From Cycas panzhihuaensis (Eukaryota > Cycadophyta), in assembly GCA_023213395.1 (NCBI GenBank), contig CM041465.1, forward strand, positions 31,503,741 through 31,567,740: a stretch of 64,000 bases of DNA. The letters run 5' to 3'. A program made the position numbers and the translations under genes. Below, in pieces: positions 35,962 through 47,115 of this stretch (position 1 is the stretch's first letter; every line of letters starts with the position of its first letter). The notes beneath the pieces were generated by a model. That model was not told the origin of the DNA, made no database searches, and worked only from the letters and a program-made list of their open reading frames with translations.

Positions 35962-36520
35962 TTAGACCTTATGTTTACATATTAAGCATATGTACTTTAT
36001 TATTCATGTACTATTCATATCTTTGTACTTTTATTCTTTTGTACTTTAGTGACTTATCACTTAAGTGATAAAGTACACACTCACATTCTTTCCTAGTGAC
36101 ACAACATTGTCATTAAAGGGTCAAATGGAACCCCATGCACTTTTGTTCACTTGATAGACTTAAAGGACACTTGTTTTATATCCAAGGCATGTACATTAGA
36201 TGTTTGACACTTGTCAAACATTCAATACCTTAGGTCTCTTCCTTCACTCTATATATTGAGACATCTCCTCATTGTTCTCATATAGAGATGGAGCTTTATT
36301 GTTATGATGTTAGTTTGCTAATCAAACTACTATTCATTTGGAGGTTGGACCAATTCCAACTCCTCATCTTTGATATCATTTTGCTCTTTATCTTCATGCT
36401 TGATCTTGCTCATGTTTGATCTCATAGCTTCATTCTTAGTTTAGTTTATTTATTTTTTAGAGCTAGAGTGAACATAGCTTCTAGATCTTGGGATTGTAAG
36501 GCCATTTGGCCATTTTCACA
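35962..36520 (+). repeat. 5' LTR of E6
   Basis: TGTTAGACCTTATG...CATTTTCACA, 559 bp. A perfect 18-bp palindrome centred on CTTAAG is at 36054-36071. CTCTATATATTGAGA near 36248-36261 is a TATA-box candidate. Confidence 0.93.
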
Positions 36521-36534
36521 TTTAGTATCAGAGC
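36521..36534 (+). other. Primer-binding site of E6
   Basis: TTTAGTATCAGAGC, directly after the LTR; differs from TGGTATCAGAGC at the first bases. Initiator Met-tRNA type. Confidence 0.8.
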
Positions 36535-38839
36535 TAAAAGAGATTAGTTCCCTCTGTTCTAATTTTTTTTCTTGCTCATTAGAGATTTAAAGTTGGTTTT
36601 TACACCTCCTTAGTAACGAGCTTCACTCTCCGAAGGTGATCCAAGGATTATTAAAGCTTATCTTTATAGATTAAGGCTTTTCTAAAATATTTTGAAGGTT
36701 GGAAGTGGTTACACTCTGATTTGTGACATTCTCTCAGAGGTTTTAAGTGAGTTTTACTCATGTTTTATGTGGTTTTTGAACTAGAAACTGAATATTCTAG
36801 TTATTTTTTCTCACAAAACAAGGTGCAGGGGTATTCTGAATGATTCTAAAGCTCACTAATTCAGATTATTGTGAGCTACTAACTCTCTGTTACCTGTGAA
36901 GTATTTCTAGGATGATTTCAGCCCTCAAACCCCATAGAGAAAGCTAAATCTACATGTGTATGTTTATTGGAGCCTCTTACTCATCAGGAAAGACTTACAC
37001 ACACCTTCACTAGACCCCACAAACATTTTGCAAGCGTTGGAAGAGAGTTGCAGCTATTGTTTTGACTGTGGTGACTCCCTCAACATGTGCACCCTATTTC
37101 AACTTTAGTTTGTTTGTACTCACTCGACGCTTAATAGAACGAGCTAAAAATTCAGGGGAACCTTTGTCCTAGTTGGGTCCCCCTCCCTCTAAAATCTCGT
37201 CTCCATTTGATGGTCCATCGAGGAGATACAAGTGATTGAAGCTCCATAGTTGTCGCTATGTCCTGTCGTCGTTCGACCTCTTCATCAAAATCTTTTAAAA
37301 TTTCTTTTATTTTTCATTAAGTCTAAACTTTAGGTTATGAATTTTAAAATATTGCTAAGTATATTCTACTTTATATAATCTCCTTTGTCTATAGTCACTT
37401 TTAACTTAAGTTTAAAAACATTTAAAACACTTTTTCAAGTCTAAATCATTAATTTTTAAGTGTTTTTTTTCTCAAAGTGACTTCATCACTAAAATACTGT
37501 GATTTAGAGATGGATTTCAGTCCTTCCAAGTGATTTGCGCTCTGAAATTAATATTTTCCCTTTGTTTTAAGCCCACACTTTGTCATTTTTTGGTCTTTGG
37601 CTTAACATTTCTTAAGGAAAAATCAACATTTTTCCATTTTTTAATGATTAAAATATTTGTTGTAACAAGTGATTTCATTAAATCACTTTACCTCAATAAG
37701 TCTCCTATCTTTGAAAGTTAAAATTATTGGCTTAATTCCTCATTCAAGGCTCCTTGTGTGGTGATCTTGTCATTCAAAGTTGTAAAAAAAAGGTGTAAAT
37801 TCAATCTTTGTTTATTTAGCTTTTTTTGCCTCATTTATCACTTGATTCATGTTACATAAGTGTTAAAAGGCCTTGATAAAGTGATTTTAAAATGTTTACC
37901 TTGATAAAGTGATTTTTATCACTATCTTAACACTTTTTTTAAGGTACTTTGTATGGTGACTTGTTGCTCTTAGTAAAAAATGGGGGGCTCAAGACATCTT
38001 TTTTTAATAAAATCACTTTATTTTTTATTGTTGGGACTATTTCAAAGTCCCAACATGTCGTGCTTGGCATCTTCAATTTGCAAGTGACTCTTTCTTCTAC
38101 TCTTCAAACATTAAAAGGAACCTACTTGCATGTGTTACACAAAGACTTTATGTTTCGAAGAACTTAGCATCTTTATTAAAGTGTCAATATTTGTCACTGT
38201 ACTTAAGCATTTTACTTTACTTGGATTGGATAGCACTCTTTCTCACATTAAAGTAATTTTGTAAATCACTCAAGTGATCATTGTGATGCACTTAATTGCT
38301 TCATCTTGAAGCTCTTTTATCATTATAAAAGTAAGCATCTACAAACATCCAAGTAAAACTTACTTTGAAGTCCACTTAAATCTTCTAAAAGTGAACTTTA
38401 AAATCAAATAGGAGAGGCCCAAAAAATATTCAAACCTTTCCTCTAAAATAATCTTAAGCTTGGTGCATTCCCTATGGGACCAACTGACCGTACGGTCAGT
38501 ACACGATAATTAAGGTTGCTTGAAGGAAAGGAGGTTCGAAAATGGTGTTATTGGGGTTGTGAATCCCAATGAAAGTATGGTACGTCCATGCAGATTAACC
38601 CTACCTACCTTGTCCTAGATTTAACTTAGCCAATTGTTAGAACTCTTCTATAGATCAAGGTTGGACCAACTCCTTAGCCTAGTCCTCCACCCCTTATCAT
38701 TCTATTCAGTTATTGAATCTTTTAGTAAGATCAGGATTGTCAATTTTGTTAGAAGGTGGAACTTAAGTGACAAAAGCTTAGAGTTTTTAAGTTATCTATT
38801 AGCTTCAAGCCTTACAACTTTAACATGATTACAATTAAT
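36535..38839. other. E6 5' leader, 2.3 kb
   Basis: No recognised coding; short open stretches (37530-37721, 37949-38167, 38634-38828) have no motif. Text rich in AAGTGATTTTA/CACTTTA words. A perfect 18-bp palindrome is at 38483-38500. Confidence 0.55.
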
Positions 38840-39640
38840 ATGCTCAATACATGTACCATCAAATTAATAGGATAAGACAACTATCAAGAATGGAAAAGAA
38901 TCACTCAAAATCTCTTGATAATGAATGAGTTTTAGAGGTATGTTTCTAGAAGGATACCTCGACCTATACATGTTGGAAATGATAGTAAAATTATTTATTC
39001 TGATGATCTCTTGTTACTGCTTAGGACACCAAAGATGAAATTGCTTTGGCATATCTATATATGATTATTGATGTTCATGTGCATTAGAATATCGTGTGTG
39101 TAAATACTTCCAAGGAAGCATGGGACATTTTTTCCTCCTTGTATGAAAGGCGAGATGAAGCTCGCTTATCGATGGTAAAAGTTAAATTATATTCTATAAA
39201 ATTTATCAAGCCTATGTCAATTTTTCTTTCCTCTATCAAAGAGGTATGTAATGAATTGAATACATTAGGTAGTCCTGCTACTAGAGATGATCTTATAACA
39301 ACAATTGTTAGAGCTCTACCTAAGGACTACAATGGCTTTATTTCTTCCACTACTTGAGATAGTTCACTCAAACAAATGTCCTTCAATGAATTTGAGAGCT
39401 TGTTGCTTCAAGAGGAGTAAATCTATATCAAAGATAATGATGAGGAACCATCTACATCAAGTGCATTCACAATAAAATCAAAGACCAAGCAGAATCCCAA
39501 ACCTATACTTTCAAAGCTATTTGGGAACATGAACATTAGTTCATCAAAGACCAATATTGTTTGTCATTATTATGGCAAAGTTGGCCACATAGCACGTGAT
39601 TACCGGAAGAAACAAGTAGATCTTTAGCACACACGACATC
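38840..39640 (+). pseudogene. gag: E6 copia gag with decayed zinc knuckle
   Basis: From ATG 38840: TIKLIG, stop, DNYQEWKRITQNLL (copia gag start with the conserved YxxW). The frame 39094-39357 has NTSKEAWDIFSSLYERRD and LSMVKVKLYSIKF, then ELNTLGSPATRDDLITTIVRALPKDY, the gag core. The knuckle near 39560-39605 reads CHYYGKVGHIARDY; expected CX2CX4HX4C, so two of three cysteines are now Tyr. Stops at several points. Confidence 0.87.
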
Positions 39641-40495
39641 ATTGAATACGTCATCAAAATTAAAGGCAGGTATACGTCAAGAAATTAGAGACAACAGCAG
39701 CCACAATAGCAATTCTAACAACAACAGTTTCAGTAACAGTAGTAGTAACCCCCTCGACAAAATCGAGGTGCATATCGAGGAGGTCAAATAGGAAAGGGGG
39801 GTTTTAGAGGTGGCAATCAGTACCACTTCAACTAGTTTGTAGATGAGGACAAATTATTTTGTGTTTATCATTCATCCGAGGTGGATCAAACTTGGATCAT
39901 TGATTCTGAAGCCACTCAACACATGATTGGGAGAGAAGAACTCAGCGACATCAAGGAAGGATAAGGTCAATCGATGACCTTCAGTAACAATGAATCTATC
40001 ACGATTTCTGGCATCGGTACAATCACTCCATTCCATTCTCCTTCCAATACTTCTCTACATTTCCCAATGGCAATGCTTATCTCATACCTTCTATGGAGAA
40101 GAGCTTGGTATCTGTTAGCCAACTGGATAAGCAACAGATGATCATTTTGTTTAAAAATGGGAAATGTGTAATAAGTGACAAAAATGACCAAGTAGTAGCT
40201 ATTAGATATGAGGATCATGGCCTCTACAAATTGGATGCTAATAATATTATACTTGATTCTACTTACTCTAGTTTCATTGTCACTAAATCTTTATCCAAGA
40301 TGCAACTTTGGAATCAATGTCTAAGCTACTTAAGCTTAGACAATCTTAAGCAAATGGTGAACAAAAACATAGTACATGGGCTTCTCAAGATATATGGCAT
40401 GAAATATCTTTGTGAAGCATACATAGTGGGGACACAACATCACTTGCCTTTCCCTAAAGGCAAAGCTTTACGTGCATCATATCCTTTGTAGTTAG
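39641..40495 (+). pseudogene. pol: E6 protease and integrase N-terminus
   Basis: After a Gln/Asn-rich spacer (about 39690-39760, CAACAG repeats), WIIDSEATQHMIGREEL at about 39893-39945 is the protease site (DSGAT becomes DSEAT). The open stretch 40093-40491 gives MEKSLVSVSQLDKQQMIILFKNGKCVI, HGLYKLD, and LWNQCLSYLSLDNLKQMV, the GAG-pre-integrase region, where the expected WH of the zinc motif reads WN. Frame shifts lie between the pieces. Confidence 0.85.
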
Positions 40496-41197
40496 TACAC
40501 TCAGATTTGTGTGGACCTATGTCCATTGCATCCTTTGGAGGATCTTTGTACTACATCTCCATCATCGATGATTTCTCTTATAAAGTTTGGGTTTACTTCC
40601 TCAAACATAAGTCTAAAGCATTTCAAAAGTTTAAGGAATTCAAGCTTAAAGTGGAGAACGAGTATGGCTAATCCATGAAAACACTAAGGACAGATAATAA
40701 AGGTGAATTTAGTTCAAAAGAATTCACCCAATTCTGCAAGGACAATAGCATTCGGAGATAACTTACTATTCCTCACACTCCTCAACAAAATAGAGTCTCC
40801 AAAAGAATGAATAGAACTTTGGCTAACAATGCCAAAGCAATGATACATGCCAAGGGACTTACTCGAGCTTACTGGGCAGAGGCATTCCACACAATTGCCT
40901 ATGTGGCAAATCGAAGTCCAACAATAGTAGTCACCGACATCACACCAGAAGAGGCATGGTCTGGTAAAAAGCCAACTGTCAGCCATTTGAGAACTTTTGA
41001 GTGCACTGCTTATATGCACATCCCTGATCAACAAAGAACTAAATTAGACAAGCATAGTCTAAAGTGCATCTTTGTAGGTTATGTCATTCATAGCAAAGCT
41101 TACAAGTTGTACGATCTCATTGAAAAGAAAATGAATCTCTCAAGAGATGTAATCTTTGTTAAAGAAGAGGATCAGGAGTTGGATACAGCATCCATCC
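40496..41197 (+). pseudogene. pol: E6 copia integrase catalytic core and C-terminus
   Basis: SDLCGPMSIASFGG and IIDDFSYKVWVYFLKHKSKAF (first catalytic Asp region), LRTDNKGEFSSKEFTQFCKDNSI (second Asp), HTPQQNRVSKRMNRTL (Glu region: G-V-x-E is altered to R-V-S-K, so the third catalytic residue looks lost), then AYWAEAFHTIAYVANRSP, TPEEAWSGKKPTVSHLRTF and SKAYKLYD. The open frame 40807-41217 is clean over 130 codons. It ends in the E7 insertion at 41198. Confidence 0.9.
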
Positions 41198-41578
41198 TGT
41201 TAGATTATAATGTTTAATGTGTATGTGGTTAAGTAAAAGTGGGTCCTAGGATTATTAGTCATAGTCCTAAGTCTTAGGGTCAAAGGGTCATTATAATATT
41301 ATGTAAAAAGATACAAGCTTATTGGTCAAGTTAATGGTGTGATGCCGTTGGTCAGGGCAAAGGTATTTGTCCCACATACATTACTTGTGTTGTATAGTCT
41401 CCCACCTCTTTGGTATATAAAGGTAGTTGAGGTAGTGTATAGACACATCATCATCAAGGCTCATGTTGAGTCCTTGGTGCTTTGGTATGTTAATGGATTC
41501 TAATTATATTGTGTTAATCTCTGTTCATTGATATTGTTCTTGTGGACGATGAATGTTTTCCATGTTAAAATTCTAACA
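41198..41578 (+). repeat. 5' LTR of E7
   Basis: TGTTAGATTATAATG...AAAATTCTAACA, 381 bp. TATATAAA at 41414-41421 is a clean TATA box, 216 bp into the LTR; it is conserved in the 3' LTR at 45803-45810. Confidence 0.96.
41414..41421 (+). promoter_or_regulatory. TATA box of E7 5' LTR
   Basis: TATATAAA followed by GG(T)AG. Transcription would start about 25-30 bp downstream, within the GTGTATAGACACATCATCATC segment, defining U3 of about 245 bp and R+U5 of about 135 bp (inference). Confidence 0.65.
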
Positions 41579-41590
41579 TGGTATCAGAGC
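41579..41590 (+). other. Primer-binding site of E7
   Basis: TGGTATCAGAGC, exact complement type for plant initiator Met-tRNA, immediately after the LTR. Confidence 0.95.
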
Positions 41591-44008
41591 GAGTTGCTTG
41601 TTAAGGCTTTTGTTGTGCAGATAAGTGAGAAAGGTGACTCGATTAGGGCAGTTGACAGATTGAAGATTTAAATTAAAGAGGTTTCATATTGAGGGCATTG
41701 AGATGCTGAGTCAGCTGCCAAACTGAGGATTTGAATTGAAAATGTGAGATCGCAAGGTCATTAATATTATAAGGTATGCATTGTGGTGATGCAAGGCAGA
41801 ATTTTAACAGTAGATTAAGAACTGTTGTAAGAAGGAGATTAAGCCCAGTAGAGGATAAGGCACTCAAGCAAGGAGGGAGATTCATCAAACCATGTTGGTA
41901 TGAACCAGAAATTTCACCAGGTAACATCACTCATTTATTATGTGAAGTAGCCATGCATTGAGGCCAGCATGTATGGAGAAATAATGACACTTGAAGTTGT
42001 CTAAGGAATTGATGTTTGGAGGCTGCTTTAGTTGCCTACACTAATTAGGGCATGAGAACCATTTGCTAGTGAAGTGTTTTGTATGTGTGAAATTATAGTG
42101 AAGATCACCTGTATGATTTGCACATTTATCCATTTGATGTTGAAGACCATATGGTAGCATTATTGTGTCAGTCCCTGCCGTGCAACATTTCAATTTCAAT
42201 CAGAGCCAACATCTTCTTCATTCTGTGTCAATTCTCACAGTTTCAGACATCTGACCTTTGTTAGGAAGTCTCTGTAGACGTGACTGTACAACATATGTTC
42301 ATCTCCCATCTGTTCTCCTACCTGTTTGAGACCAAGTTGCCTGTCAAGTGCGTCCCTATGCAGGTTAATTATAAGTTTGGAGGTGGGTTCGTAGAGCCTA
42401 GTGCCGGTTGTGGTTAGACTTGAAGAAGATGAAACCCTAATAACATCAAAATATTATCGGCACCTTGTAATGCTAACTCCATTATCTTTAGTTCTACCTT
42501 GAGTTTCTTCATTTTAGATTTAGTTTCCTCCAAACTACTGGTTTTGGCTTGATAGGGGATTGTGAATGATATTGTTCTATGTTAACATCTTTCTGGAGAA
42601 CTTCTATCTGCCCTGTTGTGACTCAATTCCTAGCCCTTTAACAAGTCATTTCGACCCCTTCTGAACACTCCAACTCTACATGTTGTGGCTGCAAATATAT
42701 CTATCCTTCACTAGGAAGGTTCACCACTGAGACCTGTTCTAATAAGCCACCATTTGAGCATCTTCAAAAGGAGATGTAATCTGATCCTATTTCAGATCCC
42801 TTAGATGAGGATCGCACTCATCTTGTTGTGGGAGTGGAGAAGCGCATTGTTCTTGCTCTCCTGGTAAAAGAGGGTGCTGATCCTGGTACTTTATTTGGGG
42901 TGCTTGATCTCAGTCGCTCAGTTGAGATACAATCTCCTTGAGAACATGTTCTAAGAGCTTTCTGTTGGCAGTCTATTTGACACTGCTTCTGAAATTATAG
43001 TTTTATGAAGATTGGGCAACTTCTAGGACTTCAATATTATCATCTGTATCTCTCTAACCTATAAGAGCCATGATTGGATCAAAGATCGCTCTTCTGTCTA
43101 TTGAAGGCCATATTTCATTGTGAAGGAATGTATACCTTTTGAATATCCCTGACAAAGATTTCTTACCAGAATTGTTATTATTCATTTGAAGAGATTGAAT
43201 TCGTACAGTATTCACAGTCTTCATCCCTTGTAGACTGTGAGAAGAAAAATCAAGTGTTATGACTTCCCCATTGAAAGAAAAGTACAGGTGGTTGGAAAAG
43301 GCAGTAGCTGGGTCTCCAGAAAACACGGTAAGCAAATGCATTGATTGGAGGAAGAATTAATCAAGCAATCCAAATACTGTGAGAGGTTGAGAAGGGTCTA
43401 AACTTGGTCCTTAGTTTAAGAGCATAATGTTGGAAATCTGTCTTAACCTGTAATTCTAGGACCATCTGATTCTCAGCCCCAGAGAGTATCAACTCAGCCC
43501 CTATTACTGCTATCAACAACTAAGTTTCTGCACTCTGTCCCACTGGAAATCAAGTCTGTAGAGGTACACAATTCTAGATTAAAGGCAGAATTTTGTTACT
43601 GCTGTCAACAATTAAGTTCCTACACCCTGTCTTGCTAGAAATTAAGTTTGTAGAGGTACATAGCAGATATACCAGAATTCTGGATAGAATTTTATTTGGA
43701 AACAGCAAACTGTGTGAGCACTATTTGAAGACTGCTGGTTAAAGAGTGCAGCTTGTTTATTCATTGTGAGTACTGATGTTTGAAGACTGTTGTTTACTAG
43801 TCCACTGTCAACTGAGCACAGTAACACTGAGTCTACAAATGGACAGTGGTGACACCAAGGACAACCTATGTTTTCGATGATCAACTCCTTTCTATGAGTT
43901 TGCTGAAAGCAAGGATCATGTTCTGACTGGTATGTCTGCTTTTATTCTATGCATAGGAACTGTGAAAAATTAGTGCTGGTGCAAAGTAGTTGCTCTTAAG
44001 TCAGTCTT
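41591..44008. other. E7 5' leader, 2.4 kb
   Basis: Unusually long for a copia leader. It has no gag or pol motif. It contains a 53-codon stop-free, somewhat GC-richer stretch at 42780-42941 of unknown origin and a 93-bp tandem duplication at 43504-43680. It may carry captured sequence. Confidence 0.5.
43504..43680. repeat. 93-bp imperfect tandem duplication in the E7 leader
   Basis: TACTGCTATCAACAACTAAG at 43504 recurs as TACTGCTGTCAACAATTAAG at 43597; GTCTGTAGAGGTACACA near 43553 recurs as GTTTGTAGAGGTACATA near 43646. Two copies, period 93. Confidence 0.85.
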
Positions 44009-45160
44009 TTGCTCATGGAGTTAAGTGACATTATCACTTTTGTGCCTGAAAAAAATGAATACTGGCTATTAGATCTCCTCTTCCCTTTACCTAAATATAT
44101 TGAAACTAATTTTTGTTTTTGGAAAATTAAGATGGATAGCCTATTTGTATTGAAGAAACTTTGGAAAACAGTCATGGGCACTGAAATGGTTCTCGAAGAA
44201 GGGGAGAAAATTTTCAAAAGGAAAAATAGAATTGTAATTGACATAATACTTGCATCCCTTGATAAGGATAACCTTCCTTCTTCCTATCACTTCATTATCT
44301 AGGTTCTGCAGAATACTGACTCAGCTGAGGACACTTGGAAACTTCTGATAGAAGTGCATGAAAAATAACCTGAAGAAGTACAGCAGAGAAGCAAAAGGGA
44401 AAAGAATCAAAGGAAGAAATTAAAGAGGAAAGAAAAAAGGGAAAAGCAGCATGACAAAGTCATGACTCCATCAAATACCTTAAGTCTTGTAAAAAAACCA
44501 GCTTTGGAGACTAAAGATTCTAGGTATCAATCTTTACTAGTAACAGTTCATGGAGACACAAGTTACCTAACAAAAGGTAAAGATAATATTATCCTAGTTT
44601 GTGTTGATAGGTTGGTAGGAAGAATTCAAATGATGACAGGTCATACAGTGATTTGCATGCATTGGAAACTATCCATGATCTCCTTTAACTCAGTTACATG
44701 CTCCATTCTCATCTTTAAAAGAATCAAAATTATAACAACATATCCTACAACAACACTAGAAAGTTGTCTCCAAGAAAGGAGGAACATAAAGAGGACACTA
44801 TATGATCAAAATCTTGCTTGTCAAAATCATATTACCTTTTGGGTAGGTTACTTGATCATAAAAGTCAATCATACTGAAATAATGTTCCATGTATGCATAT
44901 CCATAATCAGAAAGTATATGCATGTGAGTATCATGGAAATACTCATTATACTTAGTTCATAGAATCTTTTGAGTGATATGAAGAAAATGGGATATCTTAC
45001 ACAGCCTACAGGTAATGGTGATGAAGCAATTGGAACTCATCTCAGTGAATTCATTGCTTCAGAGGAGGATAATAGTGTCTCACTGATTGATAACTCATTA
45101 CTACAGTTGGATAATGATGATATTGCTAACATCTATTTTGAAGAAAGTGGAAGCAAATAG
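44009..45160 (+). pseudogene. gag: Gag of E7 (frameshifted)
   Basis: Frame 44009-44302: MELSDIITFVPEKNEYWLL (from the second ATG, 44015), LFPLPKYIETNFCFWKIKMDSLF, LWKTVMGTE, DIILASLDKDNLPSSYHFII. After a stop, SAEDTWKLLIEVHEK, stop, PEEVQQRS, then a Lys/Arg-rich run (44390-44460). These match E4g gag in the same order (PVPK...FFWTIKM; LPSKLHFVI; EAWDFLREVFEQTPEE). A further frame 44462-44962 and an acidic tail (44969-45160, FIASEEDNSVSLIDNSLLQLDNDD) follow. No zinc knuckle and no pol motifs. Confidence 0.8.
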
Positions 45161-45586
45161 GTAATAGAAGACATACTTGATGGATACCTTGAAGATATCT
45201 TTGATGAGTACATGCAGGATCATGCTGAATTGCCCATCTTTTACTACTTGTTTTGTATGTCAAAGGATTCCCAATTGTGTATGAAGGTGAAAAAAGCAAA
45301 GCTCGAAGACCGTCAGTTCAAGGGACTACCTCAAAAACGACGCTACAGGATTGAAGACCAAGAGTAAGCCCATGACATGGTGTTCAAGACCTTTCTAAAA
45401 TCAAGACGTTGGAGATTCAAAGAAGACGAAGTGCATTAGAGTCATTAATAGCCATATGTCAAAGTGTCATGTGTCAGTCTTATCATGTTGTCTTTAGTGT
45501 CTATAGTCTCAAATTCAAGTCAAGTGTTAATGTATGTCAGTTATGTCAAATTGTCTTTAGTTTAAACATTAAACATTAAGGGGAGG
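45161..45586 (+). other. E7 3' untranslated region and polypurine tract
   Basis: About 400 bp after gag with a short acidic open stretch (VIEDILDGYLEDIFDEYMQDH, 45160-45225, probably a continuation of gag). It ends in ATTAAGGGGAGG (45575-45586) and then the LTR. Confidence 0.65.
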
Positions 45587-45967
45587 TGTTAGAATATAAT
45601 GTTTAATGTATATGTAGTTAAGTAAAAGTAGGTCCTAGGATTATTAGTCATAGTCCTAAGTCATAGGGTCAAAGGGTCATTATAATACTATGTAAAAAGA
45701 TACAAGCTTATTGGTCAAGTTAGTGGTGTAATGCTATTGGTCAGGGCAAAGGTATTTGTCTCACATACATTACTTGTGTTGTATAGTCTCCCACCTCTTT
45801 GATATATAAAGGTGGTTGAGGTAGTGTATAGACACATCATCATCAAGGCTCATGTTGAGTCCTTGGTGCTTTGGTATGTTAATGGATTCTGATTATATTG
45901 TATTAATCTCTGTTCATTGATATTGTTCTTGTGGATGATGAATGTTTTCCATGTTAAAATTTTAACA
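45587..45967 (+). repeat. 3' LTR of E7
   Basis: 381 bp, TGTTAGAATATAATG...AAAATTTTAACA; partner of 41198-41578. TATATAAA at 45803-45810. Confidence 0.96.
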
Positions 45968-47115
45968 CATCAAACCCCCCATTGACAAAGGCAAACAGAT
46001 TGTTGAGGCATTCCTTCCCTCTCAATCTTCAACTCCATGTACATCATCTGCACCTGCAGGACCGTCCACATTATTAACTCCACTTGATCCTAGCACATCT
46101 TCTATTGATCAACCACTTAGACTAGAAGATCTTGGGGTTCAAGTCATATCAATTAAAAAGTTACTCAAATAGTATACTCAAACAGTATAGGACAACCAGG
46201 TTATTGAAAGAAAACATCCATCAAGATATAGGCAGCAAACCAATTTCGCACTTATGGCTAAAGTACTATATGTTGATGAGCCTTCCACCTTTGAGGAGGC
46301 TTCTAAAGATAAACATAAGAAGGCTACCATGGATAAAGAAATCCATTCTATTGAAAAGAATGGAACTTGGGATTTGGTCGAATTGCCTAAACATAAACAG
46401 ACAATCAGCTGCAAATAGGTCTACAAGACCAAATTCCATTCTGATGGTACACTTAAACACCAAAAGTCCTGCCTTGTTGAAAAATGGTTCAAACAAAAAG
46501 AATGCATAGATTATGAGGAGACTTTTGCACTAGTGGCTAACATGAACATCATCAAACTCATCTTGGCTTTAGGAGCTCAATGCAAATGGCTGGTTTTTCA
46601 GATGGACATGAAGAGCGCCTTTCTCGATGGTGATCTTCAAGATGAGATATACTTGGAGCAACTTGCTAGTTACAAGGTACAAGGCAATGAGCATTTAGTT
46701 TGTCACCTAAAAAGGACATTGTATAACTTGAAACAAGCTCCAAGAGTATGGTGCTCAAATATTGATGATTACTTTTTCAGACATGGATTTTATCGATCTA
46801 CTTCCGATCATAATTTATACATCATAGTTAGGAAAGACCATGCCATTTTTATTGTCTTGTATGTAGATGACTTAGTGATCACTCGCAATGACACTAAGAT
46901 GATACAGATTCTCCAGGATGACTTAAAGAGGAGTTTTGAGACGACAGATCTTAGATTTCTCCATTATTTCTTAGGCCTTGAGGTATGGCAACAACCAGGC
47001 TATATATTCATCTCCCAAGCAAAATACTCTTGGGACATTTTGCAGCAGTTTAAGATGCACGATTGTAAGCCAACACCTACACCTCATGGAGAATGGCACA
47101 AAGCTTACTCTCAAT
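45968..47115 (+). pseudogene. pol: E6 IN-RT linker and reverse transcriptase
   Basis: From 45970 a Ser/Pro-rich linker (STPCTSSAPAGPST), then EEASKDKHKKATMDKEIHSI, NGTWDLVELPKHKQTISCK, stop, VYKTKFHSDG. The open frame 46533-47117 (194 codons) carries QMDMKSAFLDGDLQDEIYLEQ (first catalytic Asp), LKRTLYNLKQAPRVW, LYVDDLVITRND with an intact YVDD at 46860-46871, and LRFLHYFLGLEV. It is the best preserved RT in the window; a frameshift follows at about 47100. Confidence 0.93.

Larger units (their letters stand above)
41198..45967 (+). mobile_element. E7: innermost gag-only LTR retrotransposon
   Basis: Two 381-bp LTRs (41198-41578, 45587-45967) with about 17 differences by eye, nearly all transitions. 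Flanking 5-mers CATCC (41193-41197) and CATCA (45968-45972). PBS TGGTATCAGAGC at 41579-41590, polypurine tract ATTAAGGGGAGG at 45575-45586. The 4-kb interior has a gag and no PR, IN or RT. E6 integrase stops at the left flank and its IN-RT linker (IKPPIDKGKQIVEAF) starts at the right flank. Youngest insertion by its nesting position. Confidence 0.95.

Noticed and set aside
40714-41034. 106-codon minus-strand open stretch
   Set aside because: Antisense shadow of the E6 integrase.
41673-41961. Overlapping 61- and 85-codon stretches after the E7 PBS
   Set aside because: No gag-like motif; the E7 gag begins much later, at about 44015.
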